Below are positions 1-9,699 of a stretch of 64,000 bases of DNA, in pieces. A program made the translations under genes and the position numbers. The notes below the pieces were generated by a model that saw only the letters and a list, made by a program, of their open reading frames with translations, ran no database searches and was not told the DNA's origin. Each line of letters opens with the position of its first letter. Position 1 is the stretch's first letter. Origin of the DNA: Flavobacteriaceae bacterium (GTDB lineage Bacteria; Bacteroidota; Bacteroidia; Flavobacteriales; Flavobacteriaceae); contig JAIXYI010000018.1 in the NCBI GenBank assembly GCA_027490305.1, positions 31,227-95,226 of the forward strand, read 5' to 3'.

Positions 1-895
1 CTTCAATAAGTGCACTTCCATTTCGAACTACAAATTTATGGGTCAGGCCAGGCGCATATGTCGCATCGGTACCCAGGAGTAGTCTTGAATTTGGCTGGAT
101 AAACTGGGTAAACACGTTTCCGGCTCCATCATCAAGTACTTTCATGATTTCCTGTCCTAAATGGTTGCTGGTTTCCGACATAGTATACCCCCCTTGCTCA
201 TACACAAAACGATACCGGCTCTTATCAGTTTTATCGTCGATAGTAAAATACCCTACCGCCTTCGCGTCCATGTTAGACTGTGGAAAATCGTAAAACGAAA
301 ACATGCGCGCGTTTGCATAACCCGCACCGGTACCAATCTTGGAACCCGCAGAAAATACAAGACACTTATCATTACGGTCATTTACATCTGTATAGGTGCT
401 CCCGTTGGTCTGGGTACTTGCCATGAATCCTTGACTAGCGTTAAGCGCTCCTCTAACATCCAAACGCGAAACTGGAGTAAGGGTACCTAGCCCGACAAAA
501 CCTGTACTTCCGTTAAAAAATATCTGGGAATTGGAAGCGGTAGGATTGAACGTCAAATTTCGTCCGTTCATGGTGACGGTGCGGTTCGCGGAAAGCGTCC
601 CATTTGTATTGTATATACTTGTGTCCGTATCACTCGCGGCTGATGGAACTAATACCACGTTTCCCGAAGCATCCACTGACAGGGCTTTTCCATTCGCCGA
701 TACAGTGGTATTTGTGCTCGTCAGATCACGGAGTTTCACGCCGGAGTTACCCGCAGTACCGCTGCTGATTTCAAGCCGTGTTGACGGGGTGGTCGTACCG
801 ACACCTACGTTTGTTCCTGCCGCCGTCGGAAAAATGTTACCCTGTGCAAGGCAAAATGAAGGAATTAACATTCCGAAATAAAGAATTGTTCTCAT
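1..895 (-). CDS. Secreted repetitive surface protein, N-terminal part (partial)
   Basis: Only the first 298 codons are present; the gene runs off the left edge. The ATG at 895 opens a signal peptide (hydrophobic residues about 4-16, ending SFCLAQ). Two tail-fibre-like units follow, NVGVGTTTPSTRLEI near residues 29-43 and FVGLGTLTPVSRLDVRG near 133-149, with a Thr/Ser/Asn-rich stretch between them. Such VGxGTTTPxxxL units are common in large Bacteroidota surface proteins that end in an intramolecular chaperone or a T9SS sorting domain, but the C-terminus is outside the window, so the export route is unknown. It reads away from the sugar operon and has its own TAnnTTTG promoter. The function is unknown; an adhesin or cell-surface fibre is the best guess. 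Confidence 0.75.
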   Translation of the reverse strand, partial: MRTILYFGMLIPSFCLAQGNIFPTAAGTNVGVGTTTPSTRLEISSGTAGNSGVKLRDLTSTNTTVSANGKALSVDASGNVVLVPSAASDTDTSIYNTNGTLSANRTVTMNGRNLTFNPTASNSQIFFNGSTGFVGLGTLTPVSRLDVRGALNASQGFMASTQTNGSTYTDVNDRNDKCLVFSAGSKIGTGAGYANARMFSFYDFPQSNMDAKAVGYFTIDDKTDKSRYRFVYEQGGYTMSETSNHLGQEIMKVLDDGAGNVFTQFIQPNSRLLLGTDATYAPGLTHKFVVRNGSALIE

Positions 896-922
896 AATAT
901 GTAACTTTAGATGGTTATATCC

Positions 923-930
923 CAAAGTTA
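923..930 (-). promoter_or_regulatory. Bacteroidota -7 element (TAACTTTG) for the secreted protein
   Basis: On the minus strand TAACTTTG fits TAnnTTTG exactly and ends 27 bases before the ATG at 895. No clear TTG was seen at the expected -33 distance. Confidence 0.5.
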
Positions 931-962
931 CGACATTATATCTTTACTATAGTTGGTTAACG

Positions 963-1697
963 TTAATATAATATCAACCACTTCCCCAAATTTATTCGCT
1001 CACCCTCCCAATTACGGGATATGTTTTCCTTCAGCAGACGGGCCGGGATGCCCCCAATTAGGACGTTGCGTCCCAGACCGCTGTAATCCCGATTCAGTAG
1101 ACTCATGGTGGCTACCGTGCAGTAGTCGCCTATAACGGCGCCGGGCATTACAGAGATACGGTTGCCAAAATAATTGTAATTACCAATGGCGACCGGCTGC
1201 GTCATCGGATAAATCAATCCGGACTGTGTATCGATCATTTCATGGAAATTGGAGTCCATCACCTGCGATTCAAATCCCAGTCGCGCGTAATCGCCAAATA
1301 CTACGTGCTGGTAACACATGATTTTTCCGTTACCTCCGAGTGACGCCATGTGTCCCATTTCGAGCCGGGCCGTATCGGCTACATATACGAAATAGTCTTT
1401 CCCAAACTGGACGTGACCCGACATGACGATTTCACCCGCGAGGAACAGTTCGGCGGTACCTTTCGACCGTGTGATGTTCTCATAGGGCTGTCCGAAACCG
1501 ATCATCCCTCTTCGTATGGGCGCATTGATACGGAAACGACCCGAAAGATTGGCGAAACGGACCCTTCCATAAAAAAAGACGGGCAATTGCCTGGCAATCG
1601 AAAACGGAAACATCTTGAAATTGAAATACACCGTTTTCAACCAATTAACGTTCCACCACAACTGAAGTCTGCTACGAAATCCCATCATAGACATCAT
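963..1697 (-). CDS. Left-handed beta-helix acyltransferase (hexapeptide repeat family)
   Basis: This 244-residue protein resembles WbbJ/LbetaH acetyl- or acyltransferases that modify surface sugars. The N-terminal 90 residues are basic and aromatic; from about residue 95 to 225 there are short repeats with aliphatic-G-x spacing (for example YNYFGNRISVMPGAVIGDYCTVA, read in pieces) and a closing GGIPARLL motif, which is the usual end of the hexapeptide coil. A His in SNFHEM lies where the catalytic His is expected, but this was not proven. The start overlaps the stop of the upstream flippase by four bases (ATGA), so it is the last gene of the four-gene operon reading from 5246 down to 963. Likely job: O-acylation of the exported glycan (inference). 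Confidence 0.75.
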   Translation of the reverse strand: MMSMMGFRSRLQLWWNVNWLKTVYFNFKMFPFSIARQLPVFFYGRVRFANLSGRFRINAPIRRGMIGFGQPYENITRSKGTAELFLAGEIVMSGHVQFGKDYFVYVADTARLEMGHMASLGGNGKIMCYQHVVFGDYARLGFESQVMDSNFHEMIDTQSGLIYPMTQPVAIGNYNYFGNRISVMPGAVIGDYCTVATMSLLNRDYSGLGRNVLIGGIPARLLKENISRNWEGERINLGKWLILY

Positions 1698-3169
1698 TTT
1701 TTTAATTTTCGGGATAGGGTTTCTCTAAGTCCGGCCCGCCTGTCAAGTTCGATAAAGGCATACACACTGCCGCTGCCTAACGCGAGTCCACCGATAACAT
1801 AGTGTACGGTATCCGACATAAAAGTAGCCAAAAGTGCGAGTATCGCCATGCCCAACGCGACGGCACAAACGGGCCCCACGCCGGGATTAAAGGTCAATCC
1901 ATAGCGTGTTTTCACAATCGCAAGCAACACAAGGAGGTGAATGGCATAATATCCCGCGAATGCGATACCCATTCCGGGAAGCCCTCCGATTTCATGTCCG
2001 GCTACCATACTCACAAAAAACAGGCTATTGAATCCTAATGCGGTACGAATAAAGAGGCGCGAGTCGGCCTTTGCCAATATGACATACCCGATTGAAAATG
2101 AGACGGCACGGCATAGCATACCGAACATACCAAACGAGATAAAGGGAACGATAGGCAAAAAATCGGATGAAAACACCAATTCGACTATCCCGTCGGAAAA
2201 AAGCAAAAATACCAATACGACCGGCAACAATACCAAGACACCCACCACGGATTGTTGGGCGAGTAAAGCCTGGGTTTTCGACACATCATCACTTACGGAA
2301 GACAAGCGGGGAAAATAATCGGCCGACATGGCTGTGAAAAGGATACCCACATAACTGGTTAGAAACGTCATTCCGGCGCTGTAATACCCCACTTCGGCGA
2401 GAGTAGCATATCGATTAAGGTAGATCTGTACGAGGTATTGCGCCGCTACCGTGGCAAGTCCGGCAATGCCAAACGAAACGCCCAAGCGCAATAAGCCTTT
2501 CCCCTCTTGCAGCACCTCACCTTTCGACAGTTGTATCTTTTTTGCTACCACGCGACGGGCGTAAAGCGACGATACCACCCATCCGCACGCTGCCATCGCA
2601 AAAAGGGAGGGAGCAAGTCCTTCCATTCGCCCGAAATACAAAACGGGCACTGTCGCCCCAAATCCGAGTAAATTGCCAAAAAAGGTAGCTTGTGCCAAGT
2701 CTTTCAAACGTTGCGTACCCTGAAGGATGGCGAGTTGGCTGGACGAAACGACTTTACATAGCAAAGCGGCCGACAGCCACAGCAACATTCCGCGGCGATC
2801 ATCAGAACCAAAGGTCAATACAGACAGCCAGGAGGCGGTAATGGCTACCACTATCGCTGAAGTCGCTGCCGTAATCCATCCCCAATACCGTACCAACCGG
2901 ATCATGCGGGCTACCTCGTCATCGTTTCCTGTTGTGGTGCGCCCCGCGATAAACTTCACCGCGCTGGTTTCAATTCCCAAGCTACCCACGCCCACCAGAA
3001 GTCCGAACACGCCATTCAATAATCCGACTATGCCCATTCCTTCGGCGCCCATCAATATGGCTACCAGTTTCGAACGAATCACGCCCAATACCGAGGAAAA
3101 AACCTGTAGGCCACCAAAAAGCGAAAGTGACGCGGTTATGGTCTGGTAGGACTTTCGTTCGTCTGTCAT
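1694..3169 (-). CDS. Wzx-like oligosaccharide flippase (MOP superfamily)
   Basis: A 491-residue, almost wholly hydrophobic protein with about 12-14 membrane spans and charged loops between them. The N-terminal [17 protein letters not shown] and the following [13 protein letters not shown] stretch resemble polysaccharide flippases of the MOP/MATE superfamily, which move lipid-linked oligosaccharides across the inner membrane. Length is normal for the family. It overlaps its neighbours by four bases on both sides (ATGA), with the aminotransferase gene upstream and the acyltransferase downstream. The substrate cannot be read from the sequence; the neighbours suggest an amino-deoxysugar-containing glycan. 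Confidence 0.85.
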   Translation of the reverse strand: MTDERKSYQTITASLSLFGGLQVFSSVLGVIRSKLVAILMGAEGMGIVGLLNGVFGLLVGVGSLGIETSAVKFIAGRTTTGNDDEVARMIRLVRYWGWITAATSAIVVAITASWLSVLTFGSDDRRGMLLWLSAALLCKVVSSSQLAILQGTQRLKDLAQATFFGNLLGFGATVPVLYFGRMEGLAPSLFAMAACGWVVSSLYARRVVAKKIQLSKGEVLQEGKGLLRLGVSFGIAGLATVAAQYLVQIYLNRYATLAEVGYYSAGMTFLTSYVGILFTAMSADYFPRLSSVSDDVSKTQALLAQQSVVGVLVLLPVVLVFLLFSDGIVELVFSSDFLPIVPFISFGMFGMLCRAVSFSIGYVILAKADSRLFIRTALGFNSLFFVSMVAGHEIGGLPGMGIAFAGYYAIHLLVLLAIVKTRYGLTFNPGVGPVCAVALGMAILALLATFMSDTVHYVIGGLALGSGSVYAFIELDRRAGLRETLSRKLKK

Positions 3170-4272
3170 CCGGGGAACTGATTAAGTAGGTCTACTATCA
3201 CTGCCACATCGCCCTCATGAAGGTATCCGCAAATTGGCAAACTCAACACTTCCTCATGCAGGACTTCCGTCAACGGAAACGACAATCTGTGCCATTCCGG
3301 CAACGCTTTTTGGCGATGGGGCGCTACCGGATAGTGGATTTGTGTCTGGACGCCGTTTTCCAACAGGAAAGCCTGCAGCCGTGCCCGTTCGTTGCATCGG
3401 ATGATAAATTGGTGGAACACATGCCCATCGCTTCCATCATAAGCCGGCAGCACAACCAACGGGTTCCGGATGTCGGAAAGATACTGTCTTGCGATGGCGC
3501 GTCGCCGGGTGTTCTCGTCATCCAAATGCGGCAACTTCACCCGAAGGAAAGCGGCCTGCAACTCATCCAAACGCGAATTGATACCGATGTAGTCGTTGTA
3601 ATATTTGGTTTCGGATCCGTAATTTCGGAGTGACCGCACCACGCGCGCCAGTTGCGGGTCATTGGTCGTAACGGCACCGGCATCACCGAGGGCGCCGAGG
3701 TTTTTGGTGGGATAAAAACTAAAACCCGCCGCATCCCCCAGGTTACCCGCCTTTCGCCCGGAGGCTTCACGCGCACCATGGGCCTGTGCCGCATCTTCGA
3801 CGATGAGTAGTCCGTGACGCGAAGCAAGCTCCCGCAACCGCGGCATATCACACAGTTGTCCGTAAAGATGTACGGGCAGTAATGCTTTCGTACGTGGCGT
3901 TATGCGCGCCTCTACCCGCGAAGGATCGAGGTTAAAACTGGCTTGGTCGGGCTCAACCGGAACCGGCACGAGTCCGGCTTGCTTAACCGCCAGGATACTC
4001 GCAATATAGGTGTTGGCGGCTACGATGACTTCATCACCCGCCTGCAACCTGCCGAGTTCGATGTAAGCTCGCAGGATGAGCGTCAGGGCATCGAGTCCGT
4101 TCGCCACTCCCACCGCATGTTCGGTGCCGCAATAGGCCGCGAATTCGGTTTCGAAGGCGGCGGTTTCTTCTCCGAGGATGTACCATCCCTTGTCGAGGAA
4201 ACGCTGCATCCGGTCGCGAAAGTCGGGCTCGAAGGGCTCGTTTACTTTATGTAAGTCCAGAAACGGAATCAT
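3166..4272 (-). CDS. DegT/DnrJ/EryC1/StrS sugar aminotransferase
   Basis: A PLP-dependent transaminase of 368 residues that would put an amino group on a nucleotide-linked keto-deoxysugar. Asp160 in [10 protein letters not shown] should hold the pyridine nitrogen and Lys190 in [15 protein letters not shown] should form the Schiff base; GVANGLDAL near residue 55-63 is the usual phosphate-binding region. The sequence resembles the FdtB/QdtB group (3-amino-3,6-dideoxyhexose formation), but I cannot separate 3- from 4-aminotransferases by eye. It overlaps both neighbours by four bases. The following step, N-acetylation, may be done by the gene just upstream in the operon (4269-5246). Confidence 0.88.
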   Translation of the reverse strand: MIPFLDLHKVNEPFEPDFRDRMQRFLDKGWYILGEETAAFETEFAAYCGTEHAVGVANGLDALTLILRAYIELGRLQAGDEVIVAANTYIASILAVKQAGLVPVPVEPDQASFNLDPSRVEARITPRTKALLPVHLYGQLCDMPRLRELASRHGLLIVEDAAQAHGAREASGRKAGNLGDAAGFSFYPTKNLGALGDAGAVTTNDPQLARVVRSLRNYGSETKYYNDYIGINSRLDELQAAFLRVKLPHLDDENTRRRAIARQYLSDIRNPLVVLPAYDGSDGHVFHQFIIRCNERARLQAFLLENGVQTQIHYPVAPHRQKALPEWHRLSFPLTEVLHEEVLSLPICGYLHEGDVAVIVDLLNQFPG

Positions 4273-5246
4273 AGGAACACGTTTTGTAACCGGGCGTGGT
4301 GCGCGGTAGCTACTTCATAAAAATCATGGGTGACGGTGCCACATCCGAAACTTTCCTTCCAATACGAAAGTCCGCCGTTGAGCTTTTGCCCGTCTGCTTC
4401 ATTCGAAATACCAAAATCGAACCAGCGTTTCTTCCCTGTAAACTGCGACAAAAGATGAAAATGCAGAAAGTCGAGACTGCCGTTCTTATGGCGCTCGGCA
4501 TCGGCCGCAATGTATTGGGAATGGACCACATACTCAGAGAGATACAGCACCGTTCCGGCAACGGGTCGGTCGCCGTCAAATGCAATATACAGGTGGATAT
4601 GATCCGGAAACCGCTCCATCAAAAGTCGCATTTCGGCCGCCGTATGCACTGGCTGCACGTCATGCCGTTCGTTGAGTGAAGGCACTAGTACTTCCTCCCA
4701 AAACACGGTGGGATCGAGCACCCGTTTCACGTGCAAAAAGGCTTTTTCCCCTCGTTTGTGCCCTGCCTTCCGGTCGGTAGAAAAACGCGGTGTAAGGGCG
4801 AGGTCCAATACGGAAAGCGTATCGCGCCGCACCAGCGTAGCGCCGGCCAAAAAAAGGGCATATTCCGCTTCCTGCGACGGTTTGGCGTGGTAAATCGAAG
4901 GGGTGCACTTCCACCGAAGGGTCGAAACGCCCTGCGATGCCAAAAAACGGAGTACTGCTTCCAGCATGTCGATGACACCGGCCAGTTTCATTCCGTCTTT
5001 ATACACCAATCCGCCGTATGTCAGGCCACCATGCGTTACTACCTTTTCCCCTTCGCGGTTCGCGGGCAGTACGCCTACCCATTCCCCGTTTTCTTCCAGT
5101 ATCAATGAAAAATCCTCGAACCGGTCCGAGTGGTAGTCCATATACCCCCGGTCAAACAAAAACGTCGCATTCCGCGCGCTCCCAATGAAGGCGTTCCATT
5201 TCTCAGCGGAAGGGGCGTCGTAGCGACGGACGGTGAGGTTTTTCAA
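4269..5246 (-). CDS. FemAB/GNAT-like acyltransferase of the sugar operon
   Basis: A 325-residue protein with the pattern of FemAB-like GNAT proteins: an N-terminal [19 protein letters not shown] region, a central [10 protein letters not shown] segment, and a C-terminal GNAT-type half ([20 protein letters not shown], then WFDFGISNE). The only sensible start is TTG at 5246, because the next in-frame ATG would remove the conserved N-terminus. First gene of the operon with the aminotransferase, flippase and hexapeptide acyltransferase. It could N-acylate the amino sugar made by the next gene product; an aminoacyl transfer cannot be ruled out. Confidence 0.7.
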   Translation of the reverse strand: MKNLTVRRYDAPSAEKWNAFIGSARNATFLFDRGYMDYHSDRFEDFSLILEENGEWVGVLPANREGEKVVTHGGLTYGGLVYKDGMKLAGVIDMLEAVLRFLASQGVSTLRWKCTPSIYHAKPSQEAEYALFLAGATLVRRDTLSVLDLALTPRFSTDRKAGHKRGEKAFLHVKRVLDPTVFWEEVLVPSLNERHDVQPVHTAAEMRLLMERFPDHIHLYIAFDGDRPVAGTVLYLSEYVVHSQYIAADAERHKNGSLDFLHFHLLSQFTGKKRWFDFGISNEADGQKLNGGLSYWKESFGCGTVTHDFYEVATAHHARLQNVFL

Positions 5247-5263
5247 ATCGGTGGTTTAGGACG

Positions 5264-5271
5264 GAAATTTA
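5264..5271 (-). promoter_or_regulatory. Possible -7 element (TAAATTTC) of the sugar operon
   Basis: Minus-strand TAAATTTC differs from TAnnTTTG only at the last base and lies 17 bases before the TTG start at 5246. No good -33 element was found. Confidence 0.3.
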
Positions 5272-5344
5272 CGCAATTCCCTGCGAATGCACTAATGGCA
5301 CATTTGGGTGATTTTCGTATTTTTAACCGACAAAAAAACGCGCT

Positions 5345-7147
5345 GTGAAACGACATATTGCCTGGTTGTTGCCGATTCTGCTACTGGCGGGCGTCTCTGC
5401 CACTGCCCAGACGTTTGGGCTGTTGCAGCAATTTGGCGGCCATAGCGACTTCACTTTCGCGGGCAATACGCTGAATTACCAGGAAAACGAAGGCAATCCT
5501 GACGGGCCCTGTACGATCATGACGTCGTCGTCGGCTGCACTGGCCCTCGGACAGTCCGATACGGTCGTATTTGCGCGCCTTTACTGGGCCGGTTCTGGCA
5601 ATGGCAGCGGCGATGATGTGGTGCAACTCAACGCACAACAGGTGGTCGCCACCCAAACCCTTACGTTTACCTATGCCAATATGCCGGCTTTCTGCGCTTC
5701 CGCGGATGTCACTTCGTTGGTACAGGCGGCAGGTCCGGGCATCTACACCTTTTCGGGGCTCGACCTCAACGATGTCATCAACACGCTCAACTACTGCAAC
5801 AACGGTGTGAATTTCGGCGGATGGGCCCTGGTGGTGGTCTTTGAAAATCCGGCGCTTCCCATTAACCAGGTGAATGTATATAACGGACTCAACGGTGTGC
5901 CGCCGCAGTTAACGATCGTACTCGACAGCCTCAATGTCATCGATTCGGAAGGCGCCAAAATCGGTTTCATTGCCTGGGAAGGCGACTCGGCCCTGGCGGT
6001 GAACGAACGGTTGACGATCAACAATCAGGTATTGAGTAATGCGCTGAACCCGCCTACGAACGCGTTCAATGGCACGAACAGCATCACCGGCGCGACGAAC
6101 CTTTACAATATGGACATCGATGTATATGACATCGAGAATAACATACAACCCGGCGACGCTACTGCTACCGTAAAACTGACCTCCGGACAGGATTTTGTGA
6201 TGATCAGCACCGTGGTCACGAAACTAAATGTGATGCTGCCCGACGCGACCGTGGCCCTCAACGGCCTCGACACCGACTGCGGCTCGCGGGATGTAACCGT
6301 TTCCTTTACGGTGTGGAATGCGGAAAGTACGGATGTGCTTCCGACCGGCGTGCCTGTGTCCATTTACGCCGATGGCACCTACCTCACCACCTTTCTTACC
6401 ACGGTCGACTTACCGCCGGGAGGAAGTGAAAGCGCTACCATTACACTTACGATACCCGACGGCATTCCCGATACGTTCACGCTGGAATTTCGGGCTGATG
6501 AAGCTGCCGATGGCACAAAGACGGTCACCGAACTCAGCGAATCGAACAACACGACGACCGCGGCAGTTACGCTCTTAGTGTTGCCTACTTTTAATTCGGT
6601 TCCCGGACTGGAGGCTTGCAACCTGGGATTTTCAAAGGGACGATTTGATTTTTCGGCCTATCCGGACAGCATCCGCACACGACCGGAAGACATTGTGCGC
6701 TTTTTCGCAACGGAAGACCAGGCGGTTGCCGGTACACCCGAAATACTCGATCCGTCGGCTTACGAAACCACGGCTCCTGATACCGTTTGGGTGCGGATCG
6801 AGACACCCGAAGGCTGTTTTGTCACCTCTTCTTTTCCGTTGACGGTACGAAATTGCCCACCCGTTCTCTACAATCTCGTCGAACCAAATGAAAACGGCTA
6901 TTTTGATTTTCTCTTGACAGAAGGCTTACACGACATATTCCTGGATTACCGCCTTTCGATCTACAACCGCTGGGGGGTATTGGTATGGACGGGCTATGAC
7001 ACGACGGATGATTTCCGCGGACGGTCAAATGAAGGAAACGAATGGTTAGGGAAAGACCTGCCGGGGGGTACTTATTTTTATCTGTTGGAACTGAACGAAC
7101 CGGATTATCCAGATCCTATGACGGGCTATCTCTATTTAAAAAAGTGA
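5345..7147 (+). CDS. Secreted protein with type B T9SS (gliding-motility-type) C-terminal domain
   Basis: A 600-residue exported protein starting at GTG 5345, directly with a signal peptide (KRHIAWLLPILLLAGVSATAQ). The first 300 residues form beta-rich domains of unknown function; about residues 300-410 look like a CARDB-type Ig domain (TVSFTVWNAESTDVLPTGVPV ... LSESNNTTTAAV). The last 85 residues, with LSIYNRWGVLVW and LPGGTYFYLLEL, match the gliding-motility-associated C-terminal domain used as a type B signal for the type IX secretion system. It is thus probably surface-attached or released. It is a single gene, convergent with the RDD gene one base away, so no separate terminator fits between them. 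Confidence 0.85.
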   Translation: MKRHIAWLLPILLLAGVSATAQTFGLLQQFGGHSDFTFAGNTLNYQENEGNPDGPCTIMTSSSAALALGQSDTVVFARLYWAGSGNGSGDDVVQLNAQQVVATQTLTFTYANMPAFCASADVTSLVQAAGPGIYTFSGLDLNDVINTLNYCNNGVNFGGWALVVVFENPALPINQVNVYNGLNGVPPQLTIVLDSLNVIDSEGAKIGFIAWEGDSALAVNERLTINNQVLSNALNPPTNAFNGTNSITGATNLYNMDIDVYDIENNIQPGDATATVKLTSGQDFVMISTVVTKLNVMLPDATVALNGLDTDCGSRDVTVSFTVWNAESTDVLPTGVPVSIYADGTYLTTFLTTVDLPPGGSESATITLTIPDGIPDTFTLEFRADEAADGTKTVTELSESNNTTTAAVTLLVLPTFNSVPGLEACNLGFSKGRFDFSAYPDSIRTRPEDIVRFFATEDQAVAGTPEILDPSAYETTAPDTVWVRIETPEGCFVTSSFPLTVRNCPPVLYNLVEPNENGYFDFLLTEGLHDIFLDYRLSIYNRWGVLVWTGYDTTDDFRGRSNEGNEWLGKDLPGGTYFYLLELNEPDYPDPMTGYLYLKK

Positions 7148-7148
7148 C

Positions 7149-7886
7149 CTACATTTTTTGTGTGTAGTAATTGTAGTCCTTCATAACGGTCGAAATAAAC
7201 GCTTCTTTGGTCGACAACGGATTCTTGAACCCACACACCTGTTCGATCTTATCGGCCAGCCGTTCAAGCGTGCGGTAATCGGCATGGCGCCGCGCGGCTT
7301 CGAAGGTGTCTTTGATAATACGCATATCGTTGTCGCTCAACCTTACGACCAGTGGAAATTGGGGTCGGTAATCGTCTTCCACTTCAATCAGGATGGTGCT
7401 GTTGATGGTGACCCGGTTCCGAAGCGTTATTACAGCCGTTCCCGCCGCGATGTCGCCCAGACGTTGTGTTTTCTTCGTCGTAATCAGCAGAATGAGTCCT
7501 GTCACAACCGTTCCAAAGTCAATAATCCGCAAGACCCAGCGCATGAAGTAGTCGCCAAACGACGCCTGGTATCCGTCGATCTTGACCACTTTGATTTTGA
7601 CGATGTATTTCCCGATGGTGCGTCCTTCAAAAAAGCCCTCCTGCACCACCGAATAAAAGGCAACCGGCAGGTAAAAGACGATATACACCGCCATCTCTGA
7701 CCACTGGTCGAGCGTATTGAGGTACTCTTTGAAGCCGAAAAAGCTGAAAATCAGGTTGAACACCAATTGCAAATACACGAACTGGATGACGAAATCGATG
7801 AGACCGGCCAGCATTCGCTCTCCGACCGACGCGGCGTTGAATTTGATGACGACATTTTGTGTGGTGTTGATGGATAATTGGGTCAT
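7149..7886 (-). CDS. RDD family membrane protein
   Basis: A 245-residue inner-membrane protein with the RDD features: GERMLAGLIDFVIQFVYL in helix 1, a second helix pair, and GRTIGKYIVKIKVVKIDGYQ before the third, followed by RWVLRIIDFGTVVTGLIL. The C-terminal 90 residues are soluble and contain RRHADYRTLERLADKIEQ. RDD proteins have been linked to ion or small-molecule transport, but no role can be read here. It diverges from the SpoIIM-like gene with only 20 bases between the two start codons; this RDD/SpoIIM/DUF4129/DUF4350/MoxR/DUF58 order is a recurrent Bacteroidota cluster (from memory). Confidence 0.85.
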   Translation of the reverse strand: MTQLSINTTQNVVIKFNAASVGERMLAGLIDFVIQFVYLQLVFNLIFSFFGFKEYLNTLDQWSEMAVYIVFYLPVAFYSVVQEGFFEGRTIGKYIVKIKVVKIDGYQASFGDYFMRWVLRIIDFGTVVTGLILLITTKKTQRLGDIAAGTAVITLRNRVTINSTILIEVEDDYRPQFPLVVRLSDNDMRIIKDTFEAARRHADYRTLERLADKIEQVCGFKNPLSTKEAFISTVMKDYNYYTQKM

Positions 7887-7906
7887 AATTTATATTTTAG
7901 CCCTAC

Positions 7907-8884
7907 ATGAGAGAGGCGGCCTTCATCAAGCAAAATAAAGAAAAATGGCTCGAATTCGAACGGGCTATTTCGGGCGAGACAAAAAAAAATCCGGACGAGT
8001 GGGCGGCACTCTACGTGCAGATCGTCAGCGACCTGTCGTTCGCGCAAACGTATTATCCGAAGAGCAAAACCGTTATCTACCTCAACCACCTGGCGTCGCA
8101 GATTTTCCAAAAAATCTACAAGACCCGCCGACACGAAACGAACCGGGTCGTGCATTTCTTCAAAACGGAAGTCCCGTTGCTGATGTATCAAAACCGACGC
8201 TACCTGCTCTACTCCTTTCTGTTGCTCCTGCTTTTTACGGCCATCGGCGTCTTGTCGGAGTATGGGGGCGACGGCTTGGCACGACGCATGTTGGGTGACG
8301 AATATGTCAATAAAACGCTGGAAAATATCCGCGAAGGCAATCCTACGGCCGTTTATTCGTCGGGTTCGAACTGGGGAAGCTTTATCGGTATTGTATTCAA
8401 CAACCTCAAAGTAGGCGCCTTCCTCTATGCATCAGGAATCTTTGGTGGGATCGGAAGTTTCTATGCCCTTTTGCAAAACGGGGTCATGTTGGGTTGCTTC
8501 CATTATATATTCGCGACCCAGGACGTTCTCTACAAAAGTGCGCTCGGCATCTGGATACACGGTTCCTTTGAGATTTTCTCAATGGTGGTAGAAGGCGGTT
8601 GCGGACTCATGCTGGGCGCGTCGTTGTTGTTTCCGCGGACGTATTCCCGCATCGATTCCCTCAAGATCGGCTTCCGGAACAGTTTCAAAATCTTTTTGAG
8701 TACGATGCCTTTCACCATCGCTGCCGCCGTTTTGGAGGGATTTGTCACCCGATACGCCAATGAGCTTCCGGATGTGGTCAACCTTGCGATTATCCTTTCG
8801 ACGCTTTCGATCATCTCCTATTATTACATCATCTATCCGTATCGCGTAGCGCGCCGGATGCAAAACGAACAGCACGCGTCGTGA
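7907..8884 (+). CDS. Stage II sporulation protein M (SpoIIM)-like membrane protein
   Basis: A 325-residue inner-membrane protein. The N-terminal 100 residues are soluble and basic (REAAFIKQNKEKWLEFERAI), followed by about five membrane spans with the SpoIIM/DUF95 pattern: SGSNWGSFIGIVFNNLKVGAF, GIGSFYALLQNGVMLGCF and GIWIHGSFEIFSMVVEGGCG. In Bacillus SpoIIM is part of a peptidoglycan-remodelling complex; in Bacteroidota the relative occurs next to MoxR/DUF58 genes and its job is unknown. The stop overlaps the GTG start of the next gene by four bases, so it heads the operon. Confidence 0.85.
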   Translation: MREAAFIKQNKEKWLEFERAISGETKKNPDEWAALYVQIVSDLSFAQTYYPKSKTVIYLNHLASQIFQKIYKTRRHETNRVVHFFKTEVPLLMYQNRRYLLYSFLLLLLFTAIGVLSEYGGDGLARRMLGDEYVNKTLENIREGNPTAVYSSGSNWGSFIGIVFNNLKVGAFLYASGIFGGIGSFYALLQNGVMLGCFHYIFATQDVLYKSALGIWIHGSFEIFSMVVEGGCGLMLGASLLFPRTYSRIDSLKIGFRNSFKIFLSTMPFTIAAAVLEGFVTRYANELPDVVNLAIILSTLSIISYYYIIYPYRVARRMQNEQHAS

Positions 8885-9699
8885 GGAACTGGATCGTACT
8901 TGCTTTATCGCTGCTTTCCGTGGTCGCCACGGCACAGGATACGCTCTCCGAACCGTTGGTAGACACGGCCACCGTCATGGTCGACACCACCTATGTGGCA
9001 GAAGACGGCGACGACACATTTTCCGCCCGCATACCCGCCGACACCAGTGCGTTTTATGCCATTGACCCGCAACGAACCAAACCGGTACGTTTTGAAGACG
9101 ACTTCCGTTCGCGCTATGACTCGAAGGCGTTTTCCTATGAGGACAAAAAACCGGAGAAGACGCTTTGGCAACGATTTACCGACTGGCTCGACCGAAAACT
9201 ACGCGAATGGTTTGATTTGCGCGACACCAAGACATCGGCCCAAATTCTCCGCTATGCGGGTTGGACGCTCTTGATACTGCTCGGTCTTTTGGTGATTTAT
9301 TTTATCGCCCGTGCCGTTTTCAGACGGGAAGGAAAATGGGTCTTCACCCGTTCACCGCAAGCCGGATTGCGCTATGACGACGTTGACGGCAATATCGAAG
9401 CGGCCGATTTCGACGATTTGATCCGGAAGGCGTTGGCGGAAAATGACCGGCGTCTTGCCACCCGTTACCACTACCTGCGGCTGCTGCGGGAACTGTCGAG
9501 ACGGGAACTTATCGAATTCGACAAAGAGAAGACGAATTCGCAATACGCTTATGAAATCCGGAACGAGGCGCTGCGGAAACAGTTTCAGTACCTCTCCTAT
9601 TTGTATAATTACATCTGGTATGGCAAATTCGACGTTGACGAATCGACGTATGCGAAAACGGCTGCCGCTTTCCAGGAAACCATAACGCGACTGGCATGA
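8881..9699 (+). CDS. DUF4129 domain protein
   Basis: 272 residues, starting at GTG 8881 (GTGA overlap with the previous stop). A signal peptide (RNWIVLALSLLSVVATAQ) is followed by an acidic periplasmic stretch, an Arg/Trp-rich segment (WQRFTDWLDRKLREWFDL), one membrane span near residues 122-143 and a C-terminal cytoplasmic DUF4129 region (DFDDLIRKALAENDRRLATRYHYLRLLREL). DUF4129 is often tied to MoxR/DUF58 loci and transglutaminase-like proteins; its activity is unknown. The next gene overlaps by four bases. Confidence 0.82.
   Translation: MRNWIVLALSLLSVVATAQDTLSEPLVDTATVMVDTTYVAEDGDDTFSARIPADTSAFYAIDPQRTKPVRFEDDFRSRYDSKAFSYEDKKPEKTLWQRFTDWLDRKLREWFDLRDTKTSAQILRYAGWTLLILLGLLVIYFIARAVFRREGKWVFTRSPQAGLRYDDVDGNIEAADFDDLIRKALAENDRRLATRYHYLRLLRELSRRELIEFDKEKTNSQYAYEIRNEALRKQFQYLSYLYNYIWYGKFDVDESTYAKTAAAFQETITRLA

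Noticed and set aside
4723..4738. parS-like CGTTTCACGTGCAAAA (13 of 16 matching the consensus)
   Set aside because: It lies within a coding gene 29 kb from parAB, is a single imperfect copy, and CACGTG is frequent in this GC-rich window.
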